From: Gemmatimonas aurantiaca
GTDB taxonomy: Bacteria; Gemmatimonadota; Gemmatimonadetes; Gemmatimonadales; Gemmatimonadaceae
Length of the DNA: 64,000 nt
Assembly (NCBI RefSeq): GCF_037190085.1
Contig: NZ_JBBCJO010000005.1
Location: 124,001 to 188,000 of the forward strand
Direction of reading: 5' to 3'
Position numbers and translations under genes: made by a program. The notes beneath the pieces were generated by a model. The model saw only the letters and a program-made list of their open reading frames with translations, was not told the DNA's origin and made no database searches. Below are positions 1 to 8,130 of the stretch, piece after piece. How positions within the stretch are numbered: the first letter of the stretch is position 1; each line of letters opens with the position of its first letter.

Positions 1-498
1 ATTTCAGCGGTCGGGCACGAAGTGGACATCTCGCTCTGCGATCTCGTGGCCGACCTGCGGGCCGCCACACCCTCGGCGGCAGCCGAGCTGGCTGTGCCAT
101 CACGACGTGAACTCATCGCCCGGGTGGACGCACTGGGCAAACGCCTGGCGTCGGCGGCCGTGCGGCGCGAGGAGCGGGCCGCGGCGTCGCTGGTGCAGGT
201 GCGGAAGCGACTGGCGCTCATGGCCACCCGGGTGGTCGATCGCCGGCGTGCGCGCATCGAGACGCTGGCCGGCCAACTGCAAGCCCTGTCGCCTCTGGCC
301 ACGCTCGCGCGCGGATTTGCCGTGGCACGCGGGGCCGACGGCGCTACTTTGAACAGACGGGAACAGTTCGCACCGGGCGCGCCTTTTGAGCTCTGGCTGC
401 AGGACGGCATCGTGGACGCGACCGTGCAAGGCGCGCGTCCACTTCCCGACGGCATGGCGCCGGGCACCTCGGAACATGGAACATCGGAGCACGGGTGA
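1..498 (+). CDS. xseA: Exodeoxyribonuclease VII large subunit, C-terminal part (5' end outside window)
   Basis: C-terminal 165 residues of the large, catalytic subunit of exonuclease VII, which degrades single-stranded DNA to acid-soluble oligonucleotides. The reading frame is open from base 1 and begins ISAVGHEVDISLCDLVADLR, the conserved start of the family's C-terminal catalytic block, followed by APTPSAAAE-like residues and a long basic coiled-coil stretch typical of XseA. The N-terminal OB fold lies upstream of the window. The TGA stop (496-498) overlaps the ATG of xseB by one base, so the two subunits are translationally coupled. Confidence 0.95.
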   Translation: MSAVGHEVDISLCDLVADLRAATPSAAAELAVPSRRELIARVDALGKRLASAAVRREERAAASLVQVRKRLALMATRVVDRRRARIETLAGQLQALSPLATLARGFAVARGADGATLNRREQFAPGAPFELWLQDGIVDATVQGARPLPDGMAPGTSEHGTSEHG

Positions 499-743
499 TG
501 GCGGAGGCGAGCGCGAAGGCGAGCGTGGATATGAGTTTTGAGCAGTCGCTGACACGGCTCGAGGACATCGTTCGGGAGCTCGAACGACAGGATCTGTCGT
601 TGGAGCAGGCGCTCCGGTTGTTCGAGGAAGGCGTCGGACATCTGCGGTCTGCCGGCACGGCCCTGCAGGCCGTGGACGCGCAGGTACAACTGCTGGTGGA
701 AGCCGCCGACGGCTCCTTCTCCGTCGAGGATTTTGGTGACTGA
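498..743 (+). CDS. xseB: Exodeoxyribonuclease VII small subunit
   Basis: Small helical subunit of exonuclease VII, about 81 residues, the usual family length. It shows the conserved core FEQSLTRLEDIVRELE and the LSLEQALRLFEEGV helix that binds the large subunit. ATG 498 overlaps the xseA stop; an in-frame GTG at 495 is an alternative start. Its 3' end overlaps the next gene's start by about 10 bases, so xseA-xseB-ispA read as one transcription unit, an arrangement common in bacteria. Confidence 0.95.
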   Translation: MAEASAKASVDMSFEQSLTRLEDIVRELERQDLSLEQALRLFEEGVGHLRSAGTALQAVDAQVQLLVEAADGSFSVEDFGD

Positions 744-1677
744 CGTCGCGGCCGGAGGCCCGCGCACCGACGATCGGTCCGACAATCGCTCCGAAGGTGG
801 GTCGTTTGCCGCTGACCGGCTCGCCGTTCAGCGGGCGCTCGAGGTCTTCTGCGCGCGGTGGCTGGGCGAGTTGCCCGAGGTCATCGCGGACGCCGTGCGG
901 TACGCATTGCTGGGGGAGGGCAAGCGTCTGCGGCCCGTGCTCATGCTGGAGGCCTACCGGGCCTGTGGGGGCGCGGGCAAGGCCTGCGATCTCGCGGCGG
1001 CCATCGAGGTCGTGCACACCTATTCGCTGGTGCACGACGATCTGCCCTGCATGGACGACGACGACATGCGTCGTGGTCGTCCCACGGTACACAAGGTGTA
1101 CGGAGTGGCGGTGGCCACGGCCGCCGGCCTCGCCATGGTGCCGCTGGCGGCGCGTTCGGCCTGGCATGCGGCGTCGGCCCTGGGACTGCCACCCGGGATC
1201 GCCGGTGACATTGTGCGCGAGCTGATGGTGGCCGCAGGTGCGGGCGGCATGATCGGCGGACAGCTGCTCGATCTGGAAGCCGAGGGGGCACCGCTCAGCC
1301 TGGAATCGCTGGAACGGGTCCACCGTCTCAAGACCGGGGCCCTCATCCGCGCCAGTGTCACACTGGGGGCACGGGCCGCCATGGCGTCCCCGGAGCGCCG
1401 TCACGCCCTCGACCGGTATGGTGCGTCAATCGGTCTCGCCTTTCAGATTGCAGATGACGTGCTCGATGTGACGGCCACGACCGACCAGCTCGGGAAGACC
1501 GCCGGCCGGGATCTCGATCTTCACAAGAGCACCTATCCGGCGCTCCTCGGGGTAGAGGGAGCGACCCAGCGGGCCGTGGCGTTGGTGGAGGAAGGGTGTG
1601 CGGCGCTCGACCAGGTGGGGCTGCTCACGCCCACCCTCGAGCAGCTCGCCCGTTTCATCGTAGAGCGCCGGTCCTGA
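733..1677 (+). CDS. ispA: Polyprenyl (geranyl/farnesyl) diphosphate synthase
   Basis: Class I trans-prenyltransferase that condenses isopentenyl diphosphate with allylic diphosphates to give farnesyl or geranylgeranyl diphosphate. The 314-residue protein has the first aspartate-rich motif at about residue 102 (DDLPCMDDDD, the DDx4D form of bacterial short-chain enzymes) and the second, FQIADDVLD, at 237-245. An N-terminal extension of about 25 residues precedes the conserved fold. The start is TTG 733 or GTG 736, both overlapping the xseB end. Chain length (C15 versus C20) cannot be decided from sequence alone. Dxs follows, linking the first and a later step of isoprenoid synthesis. Confidence 0.9.
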   Translation: MVTDVAAGGPRTDDRSDNRSEGGSFAADRLAVQRALEVFCARWLGELPEVIADAVRYALLGEGKRLRPVLMLEAYRACGGAGKACDLAAAIEVVHTYSLVHDDLPCMDDDDMRRGRPTVHKVYGVAVATAAGLAMVPLAARSAWHAASALGLPPGIAGDIVRELMVAAGAGGMIGGQLLDLEAEGAPLSLESLERVHRLKTGALIRASVTLGARAAMASPERRHALDRYGASIGLAFQIADDVLDVTATTDQLGKTAGRDLDLHKSTYPALLGVEGATQRAVALVEEGCAALDQVGLLTPTLEQLARFIVERRS

Positions 1678-1699
1678 TCACGCTGCACCATACGTTCTC

Positions 1700-3604
1700 A
1701 TGTCGATTCTCGAACGCATCAATTCTCCCGCCGATGTTCGCGCGCTCTCGCGTGATGAACTCCGCACGCTGGCCCAGGACATCCGTGATCGCCTGATCGA
1801 TGTCTGCTCGCGCACGGGTGGCCATATCGGCGCCGGCCTGGGGGTGGTGGAGCTGACGATTGCCCTGCACGCGATCTTCGACACGCCCACCGACCAGCTC
1901 GTGTGGGACGTGGGGCATCAGGCGTATCCGCACAAGCTGCTCACCGGGCGCAACACGCGCATGGAGACACTGCGGCAGGAAGGCGGTCTGTCCGGCTTTC
2001 TGAAGCGCACCGAGAGTGAGTACGACACCTTCGGCGCCGGTCATGCCGCCACCGCGATTTCGGCTGCGCTGGGCATGGCGGCCGGCCGCGACGTGCTGGG
2101 CGAGGCGTTCAAGGCCGTGGCCATCATCGGCGACGGCTCGCTGGGATCGGGGCTCGCGTACGAGGGGCTCAACAACGCCGGTCATTCCGATCGGGACATC
2201 ATCGTGGTGCTCAACGACAACGAGATGTCCATTGCGCCCAACGTGGGCGCCATGCACAAGTACCTCACCAGCATCCAGCGTAATCCGCTGTACAACCGGC
2301 TGCGCTCGCGCATCGGCGAGATCGTCGACAATGCCCCCGCGCCGTTCACCGGCGTGAGCACGCTCGTGCGCAAGTGGGAAGAGAGCGTCAAGTCGTTCCT
2401 CACGCCCGGTGTGCTCTTCGAGGAGCTGGGCTTCCGGTACTTCGGCCCGATCGACGGACACGACATCGACGCGCTGCTGGAGACGTTCACCGCCGTGCGC
2501 GACATGAATACACCGCGCCTCGTGCACGTCATCACGCAGAAGGGACGCGGCTTTCCGGCCGGTGAGCATGGGGAGAAGTGGCACGCTCTGCCGCCGGGCC
2601 ATGATCCCGCTACGGGCAAGCCGCTGTCGGTGTCGGCGGGCAATCCCGCCTACACGGCGGTGTACGGCAAAGGACTCGCCGAACTCGGTGCCGAGCGCAA
2701 GGACGTCGCGGTGATCACTGCCGCCATGCCCAGCGGCACGGGAACGGCGGCGTTTGCCAAGGCTTATCCCGACCGCTTCTTCGACGTGGGCATCGCGGAA
2801 GGTCATGGCGTCACGTTTGCGGCCGGCCTCGCCACACGCGGCGTCCGGCCCGTGGTGACCATCTACTCCACGTTCCTGCAGCGCGGCTACGACAACATCA
2901 TCCACGATGCGGCGTTGCAGAAGCTGCCGGTGATCTTCGCCATGGACCGGGCGGGGCTGGTGGGTGAGGACGGTGAGACGCACATGGGGCTCTACGACAT
3001 CGCGTACATGCTGTCGGTGCCCAACATGACCGTGACCGCGCCACGCAACGGCACCGAGATGCTCGGCCTGCTGCGCGCCGGTGTCGAACACACCGAGGGA
3101 CCGTTCTGCCTGCGCTATCCGCGTGATGCCTCGCCCGACGTGCCGGCGGCGATGTCGTCCATCGCGGCAGTGCCGTACGGCACCTGGGATGTGCCGCGCC
3201 GTGGACGTGATGTCGCCATTCTCGCCGTGGGCACGATGGTCGAACCCGCGCTGCAGGCCGCGGAAACGCTGGCGACAGAAGGCCTCGACGTGACGGTGGT
3301 GAACTGCCGGTATCTCAAGCCGTACGACGCCGTCACGCTGAACGCCATTCTCAGCGAGCATGGACAGATCCTCACCGTGGAGGAAGGCACCGTGGTGAAC
3401 GGATTCGGCGCGTACATGAGTGCCATCATTCACCGTCTCGCGCCACAGGTGCGCACCGCGGTGCATGGGGTGCCGGATCAGATCGTCTATGCTGCGCCAC
3501 GCAAGAAGCAACTTGCCGCGCTGGGGCTCGATGCGGCCGGCATCGCGGAGCGCGTGCGTGCGCTTCGTGAATCGGGGCATGAATCCGAGGCGCTCGCCGA
3601 CTGA
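1700..3604 (+). CDS. dxs: 1-deoxy-D-xylulose-5-phosphate synthase
   Basis: Thiamin-diphosphate enzyme joining pyruvate and glyceraldehyde 3-phosphate, the first step of the MEP isoprenoid pathway. At 634 residues it has family length. Visible motifs are VWDVGHQAYPHKLLTGR, the ThDP motif GDGSLGSG starting at residue 144 with NDN about 30 residues later, and the pyrimidine-domain motif DRAGLVGEDGETHMG. The last has THMG where many DXS proteins have THHG. ATG 1700 lies 22 bases after the prenyl synthase stop. The TGA stop shares its last base with the nadK ATG. Confidence 0.97.
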   Translation: MSILERINSPADVRALSRDELRTLAQDIRDRLIDVCSRTGGHIGAGLGVVELTIALHAIFDTPTDQLVWDVGHQAYPHKLLTGRNTRMETLRQEGGLSGFLKRTESEYDTFGAGHAATAISAALGMAAGRDVLGEAFKAVAIIGDGSLGSGLAYEGLNNAGHSDRDIIVVLNDNEMSIAPNVGAMHKYLTSIQRNPLYNRLRSRIGEIVDNAPAPFTGVSTLVRKWEESVKSFLTPGVLFEELGFRYFGPIDGHDIDALLETFTAVRDMNTPRLVHVITQKGRGFPAGEHGEKWHALPPGHDPATGKPLSVSAGNPAYTAVYGKGLAELGAERKDVAVITAAMPSGTGTAAFAKAYPDRFFDVGIAEGHGVTFAAGLATRGVRPVVTIYSTFLQRGYDNIIHDAALQKLPVIFAMDRAGLVGEDGETHMGLYDIAYMLSVPNMTVTAPRNGTEMLGLLRAGVEHTEGPFCLRYPRDASPDVPAAMSSIAAVPYGTWDVPRRGRDVAILAVGTMVEPALQAAETLATEGLDVTVVNCRYLKPYDAVTLNAILSEHGQILTVEEGTVVNGFGAYMSAIIHRLAPQVRTAVHGVPDQIVYAAPRKKQLAALGLDAAGIAERVRALRESGHESEALAD

Positions 3605-4473
3605 TGCGTGTCGGCGTCGTGGGGCATCGCGGGTACGTCGGACTTCCGGCCGTACTCAACACACTGCTCGACAGTGCGCAGGCGCTGAACCTTTCGCTGG
3701 CGTTCGAAGACGATCTGTGGGAGATCGCCGAGGAAGGTGAACGGTTGCAGGATGCGGGGTCGCTCGATGCGCTGATCACGCTGGGTGGTGATGGCACGCT
3801 CCTGCGCGGTGCGAGGCTCGTGAACGGCCGGCAGATCCCCATCCTCGGCGTGAATTTCGGCCGGCTCGGTTTTCTCACGAGCTGCAGCGCGGAAGACATG
3901 GAGGAAGCGATCGGGCGTCTCGCGCGCGGGGAGTTCGTGTCGGAGCCGCGCATGACCCTCGAATCGTGCGCCATCGATGGGGACAACTCCGAACGATGCC
4001 GCTGGCTCGCGCTCAACGATGTGGTCATGCACAAGGGCGGGTTTGCCCGCCTCGTGAAGTTTTCCGTGTTCGTGGACGGCGAACCGATCGGCTCCTATTC
4101 CGCCGATGGATTGATCATCAGCACCCCCACGGGTTCCACGGGATACTCCCTGTCCGCGGGCGGACCGATCATCGTGCCCACGGTGGAAAGCATCGTGCTC
4201 ACGCCAGTCTCGCCACACACCCTCGCCATGCGGCCGTTGGTGCTGCCCGCCGAAGCGGAAGTGAAAGTGCGTGCGGATGATGGGCCGGAAGAACTTTTGG
4301 TAACGGTGGATGGGCAGGTCGGCACTACCTTCACCGGTGGTGAGGTGCTCATCGTGCGACGCGCCCCTGACCCCGTACAGATCGTCCGCCTCCCTGGCGT
4401 CACGTTCTTCACGCGCCTCCGGCACAAGCTCGGCTGGGGCGGACTCTCGGGGCGCGACGGCGAAGCACGCTGA
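3604..4473 (+). CDS. nadK: NAD kinase
   Basis: ATP-dependent phosphorylation of NAD to NADP. The 289-residue protein has the hallmark GGDGT motif at residues 61-65, the NDVVMHKG segment, and the NAD-binding block DGLIISTPTGSTGYSLSAGG. ATG 3604 overlaps the dxs stop (ATGA), implying coupled translation. Supplying NADPH in an operon with dxs fits the reductive MEP pathway, although the nadK-recN neighbourhood is also common in bacteria. Confidence 0.96.
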   Translation: MRVGVVGHRGYVGLPAVLNTLLDSAQALNLSLAFEDDLWEIAEEGERLQDAGSLDALITLGGDGTLLRGARLVNGRQIPILGVNFGRLGFLTSCSAEDMEEAIGRLARGEFVSEPRMTLESCAIDGDNSERCRWLALNDVVMHKGGFARLVKFSVFVDGEPIGSYSADGLIISTPTGSTGYSLSAGGPIIVPTVESIVLTPVSPHTLAMRPLVLPAEAEVKVRADDGPEELLVTVDGQVGTTFTGGEVLIVRRAPDPVQIVRLPGVTFFTRLRHKLGWGGLSGRDGEAR

Positions 4474-4500
4474 CGTCGGCTGACATCGGCTGACATCGCT
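4471..4500 (+). repeat. Three tandem 10-bp direct repeats after nadK
   Basis: TGACGTCGGC, TGACATCGGC and TGACATCGCT lie head to tail, the first including the nadK TGA stop. They are short and may simply be slippage of the 3' end. No function is evident. Confidence 0.5.
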
Positions 4501-4541
4501 CGCATCCGTCCCGGGCCTCGTTTCTTCGCTTCGTTTCTTCC

Positions 4542-6335
4542 ATGCTCGTTGAACTCCGGATTCGCAACGTCGCGGTGATCGACACGGTGGCCCTGCCGCT
4601 TGGCGCGGGGCTCAACGTGCTCACGGGCGAAACCGGTGCGGGCAAGTCGCTCATCATCGGTGCGCTGGGCATGTTGCTGGGTGAACGCGCCACCAGCGAC
4701 CGCATCCGCGCGGGCGCCGAGCGGGCGTCGGTGGAGGGCATCTTCGAACTGCCCGCGGGACATGCGCTGTTCGCCGATCTCGACGCCAGGGGCATCGAGG
4801 TCGATCAGGGCGGCAGTGCCACCATCGTGCTCAAGCGCGAGGTGTCGGCCAACGGTCGTTCGCGCGCCTGGATCAACGGTTCTCCCGTGACGGCCGCGGT
4901 GTTGTCCGATGTGGGCGCGCAGTTGGTGAGCGTGCATGGACAGCATGAGTCGCGCGCGCTGGTGGACACCGAGCATCAGCGCGACATGCTCGACGAGTAT
5001 GTCCAGGCTGGCGCCGCCAGGCGCGAGGTGCAACAGGCGTTCGAGCGGTTGACCGAACTCCGCAAGCGCGAGCGCGAACTGCAGCAGCGTCGGCAGGAGG
5101 CGTTGCGGCGCGCGGACTATCTGCGGTTTCTGGTGCAGGAAATCGCGGACGTCTCTCCGACACCGGGCGAGGACGAGGCGCTGGACGCCGAGATCCGCCG
5201 TTTCTCGCACGCCGAGGAACTGCAGGCGCATGCCGCGCAGGCCGCGGGTACGATCTCCGGTGACGAACGATCTGTTCTTACGCGATTGGCCGCGGTGCGG
5301 CGCGCGCTGCTCGGTCTTTCCCGCATCGATCCGGACACCGAGCGTCTGCAACCGGGATTCGACAGTGCCGTGTATGCGCTGGAAGAACTGGCGCGTGAAC
5401 TCGAGATGTACGCGGAATCGGTGGAGGCCGACCCCACGCGGCTCCGCACGCTCGAACGTCGCCGCGACGCATTGCATGGCGTCATGCGCAAGTATGGGCC
5501 CACGCTCGACGATGTGCAGCGCACGCATGATGACGCAACGCGGGAACTGGCACTCGTGGATGGAGACGACGCCGAGCTGTCTGTCATTGCCGGCGAGCGT
5601 GAAGCGGTTGAACGCGCATTGCACGAAGGCGCGGCACGACTGACCGCACTGCGTCGACGTGGTGCGGGCCAACTGGCCACGGCGGTCACCGCCCTGTTCC
5701 CGGAACTGGGCATGACCGATGGCCGGCTCAACGTGCACATCACGCCGCTGGAATCGATCGGTGCGAGCGGAGCCGAGTCGGTGCAGTTCCTGGCCACGCT
5801 GAATGCGGGTATGGAAGCACGCGCCCTCGGACGTATCGCTTCGGGGGGGGAGCTCGCGCGGGTCATGCTGGCGTTGAGCACGGTGCTGGCGGCCCTGCAG
5901 CAGGTGCCGACGCTGGTGTTCGACGAAGTCGATGCGGGTGTGGGCGGCGCCGTGGCCTGGCAGGTCGGTGCGCTCATGCGGCGTGTGGCGCGGCACCATC
6001 AGGTGCTCGCCATCTCCCATCTGGCGCAGATCGCGGCCCGTGCCTCACATCACGTGGTGGTGCACAAGAGCGCCGTGGGCACGGTCACCACCGCGGACAC
6101 CTTCGTGGTACGCGACGACGCGCGCGTGATGGAAGTGGCCCGCATGCTCGGCGGCGACGCCGACCGCGAGGTGAGTCGGGCGCACGCGCGCGAACTGCTG
6201 GCGCGCGGTGAGGATGGTGAGCATGTGGAAGTGACCGATGAAGCACCGCCGACCGCATCGTCAGAGACGTCAGCAGTGCCACCGGCCGCGCCGCAGGCGT
6301 CGCGAACGCGTCAGCGCCGCGGAAAGCCGGTATAG
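4542..6335 (+). CDS. recN: DNA repair protein RecN
   Basis: SMC-like ATPase acting in double-strand break repair. The 597-residue protein has Walker A GETGAGKS at residues 29-36, a long helical coiled-coil centre, the ABC signature LASGGELARV and Walker B LVFDEVDAG at about 458-466. Its start is ATG 4542, with LRIRNVAVID at the N-terminus as in the family. The last 45 residues are a Pro/Ala/Arg-rich tail (PPTASSETSAVPPAAPQ) not needed for the fold. The 3' end overlaps the convergent minus-strand gene by 25 bases. Confidence 0.96.
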   Translation: MLVELRIRNVAVIDTVALPLGAGLNVLTGETGAGKSLIIGALGMLLGERATSDRIRAGAERASVEGIFELPAGHALFADLDARGIEVDQGGSATIVLKREVSANGRSRAWINGSPVTAAVLSDVGAQLVSVHGQHESRALVDTEHQRDMLDEYVQAGAARREVQQAFERLTELRKRERELQQRRQEALRRADYLRFLVQEIADVSPTPGEDEALDAEIRRFSHAEELQAHAAQAAGTISGDERSVLTRLAAVRRALLGLSRIDPDTERLQPGFDSAVYALEELARELEMYAESVEADPTRLRTLERRRDALHGVMRKYGPTLDDVQRTHDDATRELALVDGDDAELSVIAGEREAVERALHEGAARLTALRRRGAGQLATAVTALFPELGMTDGRLNVHITPLESIGASGAESVQFLATLNAGMEARALGRIASGGELARVMLALSTVLAALQQVPTLVFDEVDAGVGGAVAWQVGALMRRVARHHQVLAISHLAQIAARASHHVVVHKSAVGTVTTADTFVVRDDARVMEVARMLGGDADREVSRAHARELLARGEDGEHVEVTDEAPPTASSETSAVPPAAPQASRTRQRRGKPV

Positions 6336-8002
6336 ACGCGGAGTTCCAGTCGGTCGGTCATCACGGCCGGCACCACACCGCCCGATGCACTGATGGGCAC
6401 CGTGTGGGTGTACATGACCTCGGCCGCGATACGCGAGCGGCGACGTGCATAGCTGGCCAACGTCGAGAATGTCACACCCACCGCGGCGGCCTGCAGTGTT
6501 CGCGATGGGACGGTGAACTCCGCCATGAGCGGGCGGCTTTCGAACGAGTTCCCCGTGTCGTAGTGATCCTCGCCCCAGCGGCGCATGATGTACGCGCCGG
6601 AGACACCGAAGAAATCGCCGAAGGAGATCCGGGGCGCGACTTCGATGTCGGTGCGCATGCCGAGGGTGCGCACGGCGTCGCCCACCTCCACCGGATTGGC
6701 GAACGTCGTCTCGATCGTGCGGTAGGGCAGGACCACGGCCATGTGATCGCTCATGGGTTTGGCGGCGCGTACGGTGGCACTCATCCAGAGACGGCGCGAC
6801 CAGACCAGATCGGTGGTACTGCGCACGAGCACCGCATTCGCGCCTTCGCCGATGGGCACGTCGAAGGCGTCTTCGGTGCGATCGGCGCCGGCCGTGCCGA
6901 AGCGCCATCCCCCCGACACCATCGTGCGCACCCCGCGTGTGGCGGCCTGGAGCCGCCGCGCCTGATCGGCACCGAACGTGTCGTAGAGCAGGAACGACGC
7001 CGTGAGATCGATGTCACCGATGCCGGCGCGACGGGTGTTGCCCAGTCGTTCATAGCCCACGCCCATGCTGCTGTCGGTGCCGATGAACGGCATGCCGCCG
7101 GGTCCCAACACACGTGTGGCCGCCGAGGGCTGCGCCCCTTCGGCAATGGATGTGATGCCGTATTTGGCGAAGTCGGTGCGCAGCCCACCGAGGGTGCCGG
7201 CCACGTTCGTCTGCGCCGCCGAGCCGGTGAGGGGAACGAACGGCGCCCCACGGCTGGCTGTGGTGCCGTACACCGTCACCACGGCATCACGCACCGTCTG
7301 CGTACGCGTCACGAGCGTCTGCGCGGCCTGCGGATTGGCGCGGATCGCGTCGCACTCGGTGGCCATCGTGTCCGCACAGCGGGTGATCTCGGCGGACAGT
7401 GCCGACCGGGCCTGATCCAACTGACCCACCAGCGTGGTGTTGGAGGCGGCCGATGTGGCGGCCGTGCTGCCCAGCAGCGCCGGGTTCAGGCCGACATTGG
7501 CGCCGGTGCCCACGCGATTGAGCAGGAGTTGCGTGACGTCGCGCGATTCGGCGTAGGGAACCAACACCCGGAACGAGAGCCGTCGTGTGGCGCCGTATTC
7601 GAGGCCGATCGGGGCAATGCTCTGGCGCACCTCACCCGACGCATCGAGGCGCCCGAGCGACATGGCGTACCCATTCTCGCCCGTCAGGGTGCGCAGTTGA
7701 TTCTGGGCCTCGGCAAGACGGGGCAGCAGGCCGACGCCTGCACTTTCCATGGCCAGCGCGCCCAGCAGTGGACCGCGTCTGGCACCTCCGCCGGACGCAT
7801 TCGGTGAAAAGACCTGGTCGTAGTCGTTCCAGAGACCCGAGACCAGGTACCGGAAACCGCCGCGTGACAGCGGAATGGCATCGTCCCCGGCGCCCGCCAC
7901 GGCCTGCGCCGGCAACACACGGGCCGGGAAGAGCAGGGCTGCCGTGAGCAGCGATGCGGCGAGTGCGCGTGCCGCCGGCAGGGAATGAACGCGCGAATGC
8001 AC
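6311..8002 (-). CDS. Putative outer-membrane beta-barrel protein, function unknown
   Basis: I do not recognise a specific family. From GTG 8002 the product is about 563 residues: an N-terminal signal peptide (LPAARALAASLLTAALLFPARVLPAQA) followed by Gly/Ser/Thr-rich sequence with alternating hydrophobic and polar residues through the C-terminal half, as in transmembrane beta-strands, ending RLELRVYTGF. A helical insertion near residues 165-250 carries two cysteines. The open frame extends to GTG 8116, but a good sigma-70-like promoter lies inside that extension, so I place the start downstream. It converges on recN with a 25-base coding overlap and diverges from the glycosidase-like gene. Confidence 0.6.
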   Translation of the reverse strand: MHSRVHSLPAARALAASLLTAALLFPARVLPAQAVAGAGDDAIPLSRGGFRYLVSGLWNDYDQVFSPNASGGGARRGPLLGALAMESAGVGLLPRLAEAQNQLRTLTGENGYAMSLGRLDASGEVRQSIAPIGLEYGATRRLSFRVLVPYAESRDVTQLLLNRVGTGANVGLNPALLGSTAATSAASNTTLVGQLDQARSALSAEITRCADTMATECDAIRANPQAAQTLVTRTQTVRDAVVTVYGTTASRGAPFVPLTGSAAQTNVAGTLGGLRTDFAKYGITSIAEGAQPSAATRVLGPGGMPFIGTDSSMGVGYERLGNTRRAGIGDIDLTASFLLYDTFGADQARRLQAATRGVRTMVSGGWRFGTAGADRTEDAFDVPIGEGANAVLVRSTTDLVWSRRLWMSATVRAAKPMSDHMAVVLPYRTIETTFANPVEVGDAVRTLGMRTDIEVAPRISFGDFFGVSGAYIMRRWGEDHYDTGNSFESRPLMAEFTVPSRTLQAAAVGVTFSTLASYARRRSRIAAEVMYTHTVPISASGGVVPAVMTDRLELRVYTGFPRR

Positions 8003-8051
8003 GCGGACGCGAGCGCGGTGCTGAATGAGAGGAAGCCGAGGCACCGGTGCT

Positions 8052-8080
8052 AGATTAGCCGTGGGCGGAATGGGCGTCAA
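8052..8080 (-). promoter_or_regulatory. Sigma-70-type promoter for the barrel-protein gene
   Basis: On the minus strand TTGACG (8080-8075) is followed by a 17-base spacer and TAATCT (8057-8052), close to consensus in both boxes. It lies about 50 bases upstream of GTG 8002 and inside the longest open frame, and so decides the start choice. Confidence 0.65.
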
Positions 8081-8130
8081 CGATGCGTCATCAAGGGTCT
8101 CACCTTGCCGTCTCACTGTCTCTTCCTCTC

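Noticed and set aside
1655..3580. 641-codon open frame antisense to dxs
   Set aside because: It is a codon-shadow of a GC-rich gene, with no family signature, and dxs on the plus strand is certain.
4095..6020. 641-codon antisense frame across nadK-recN
   Set aside because: It spans two unrelated real genes and has composition typical of the reverse complement of coding DNA.
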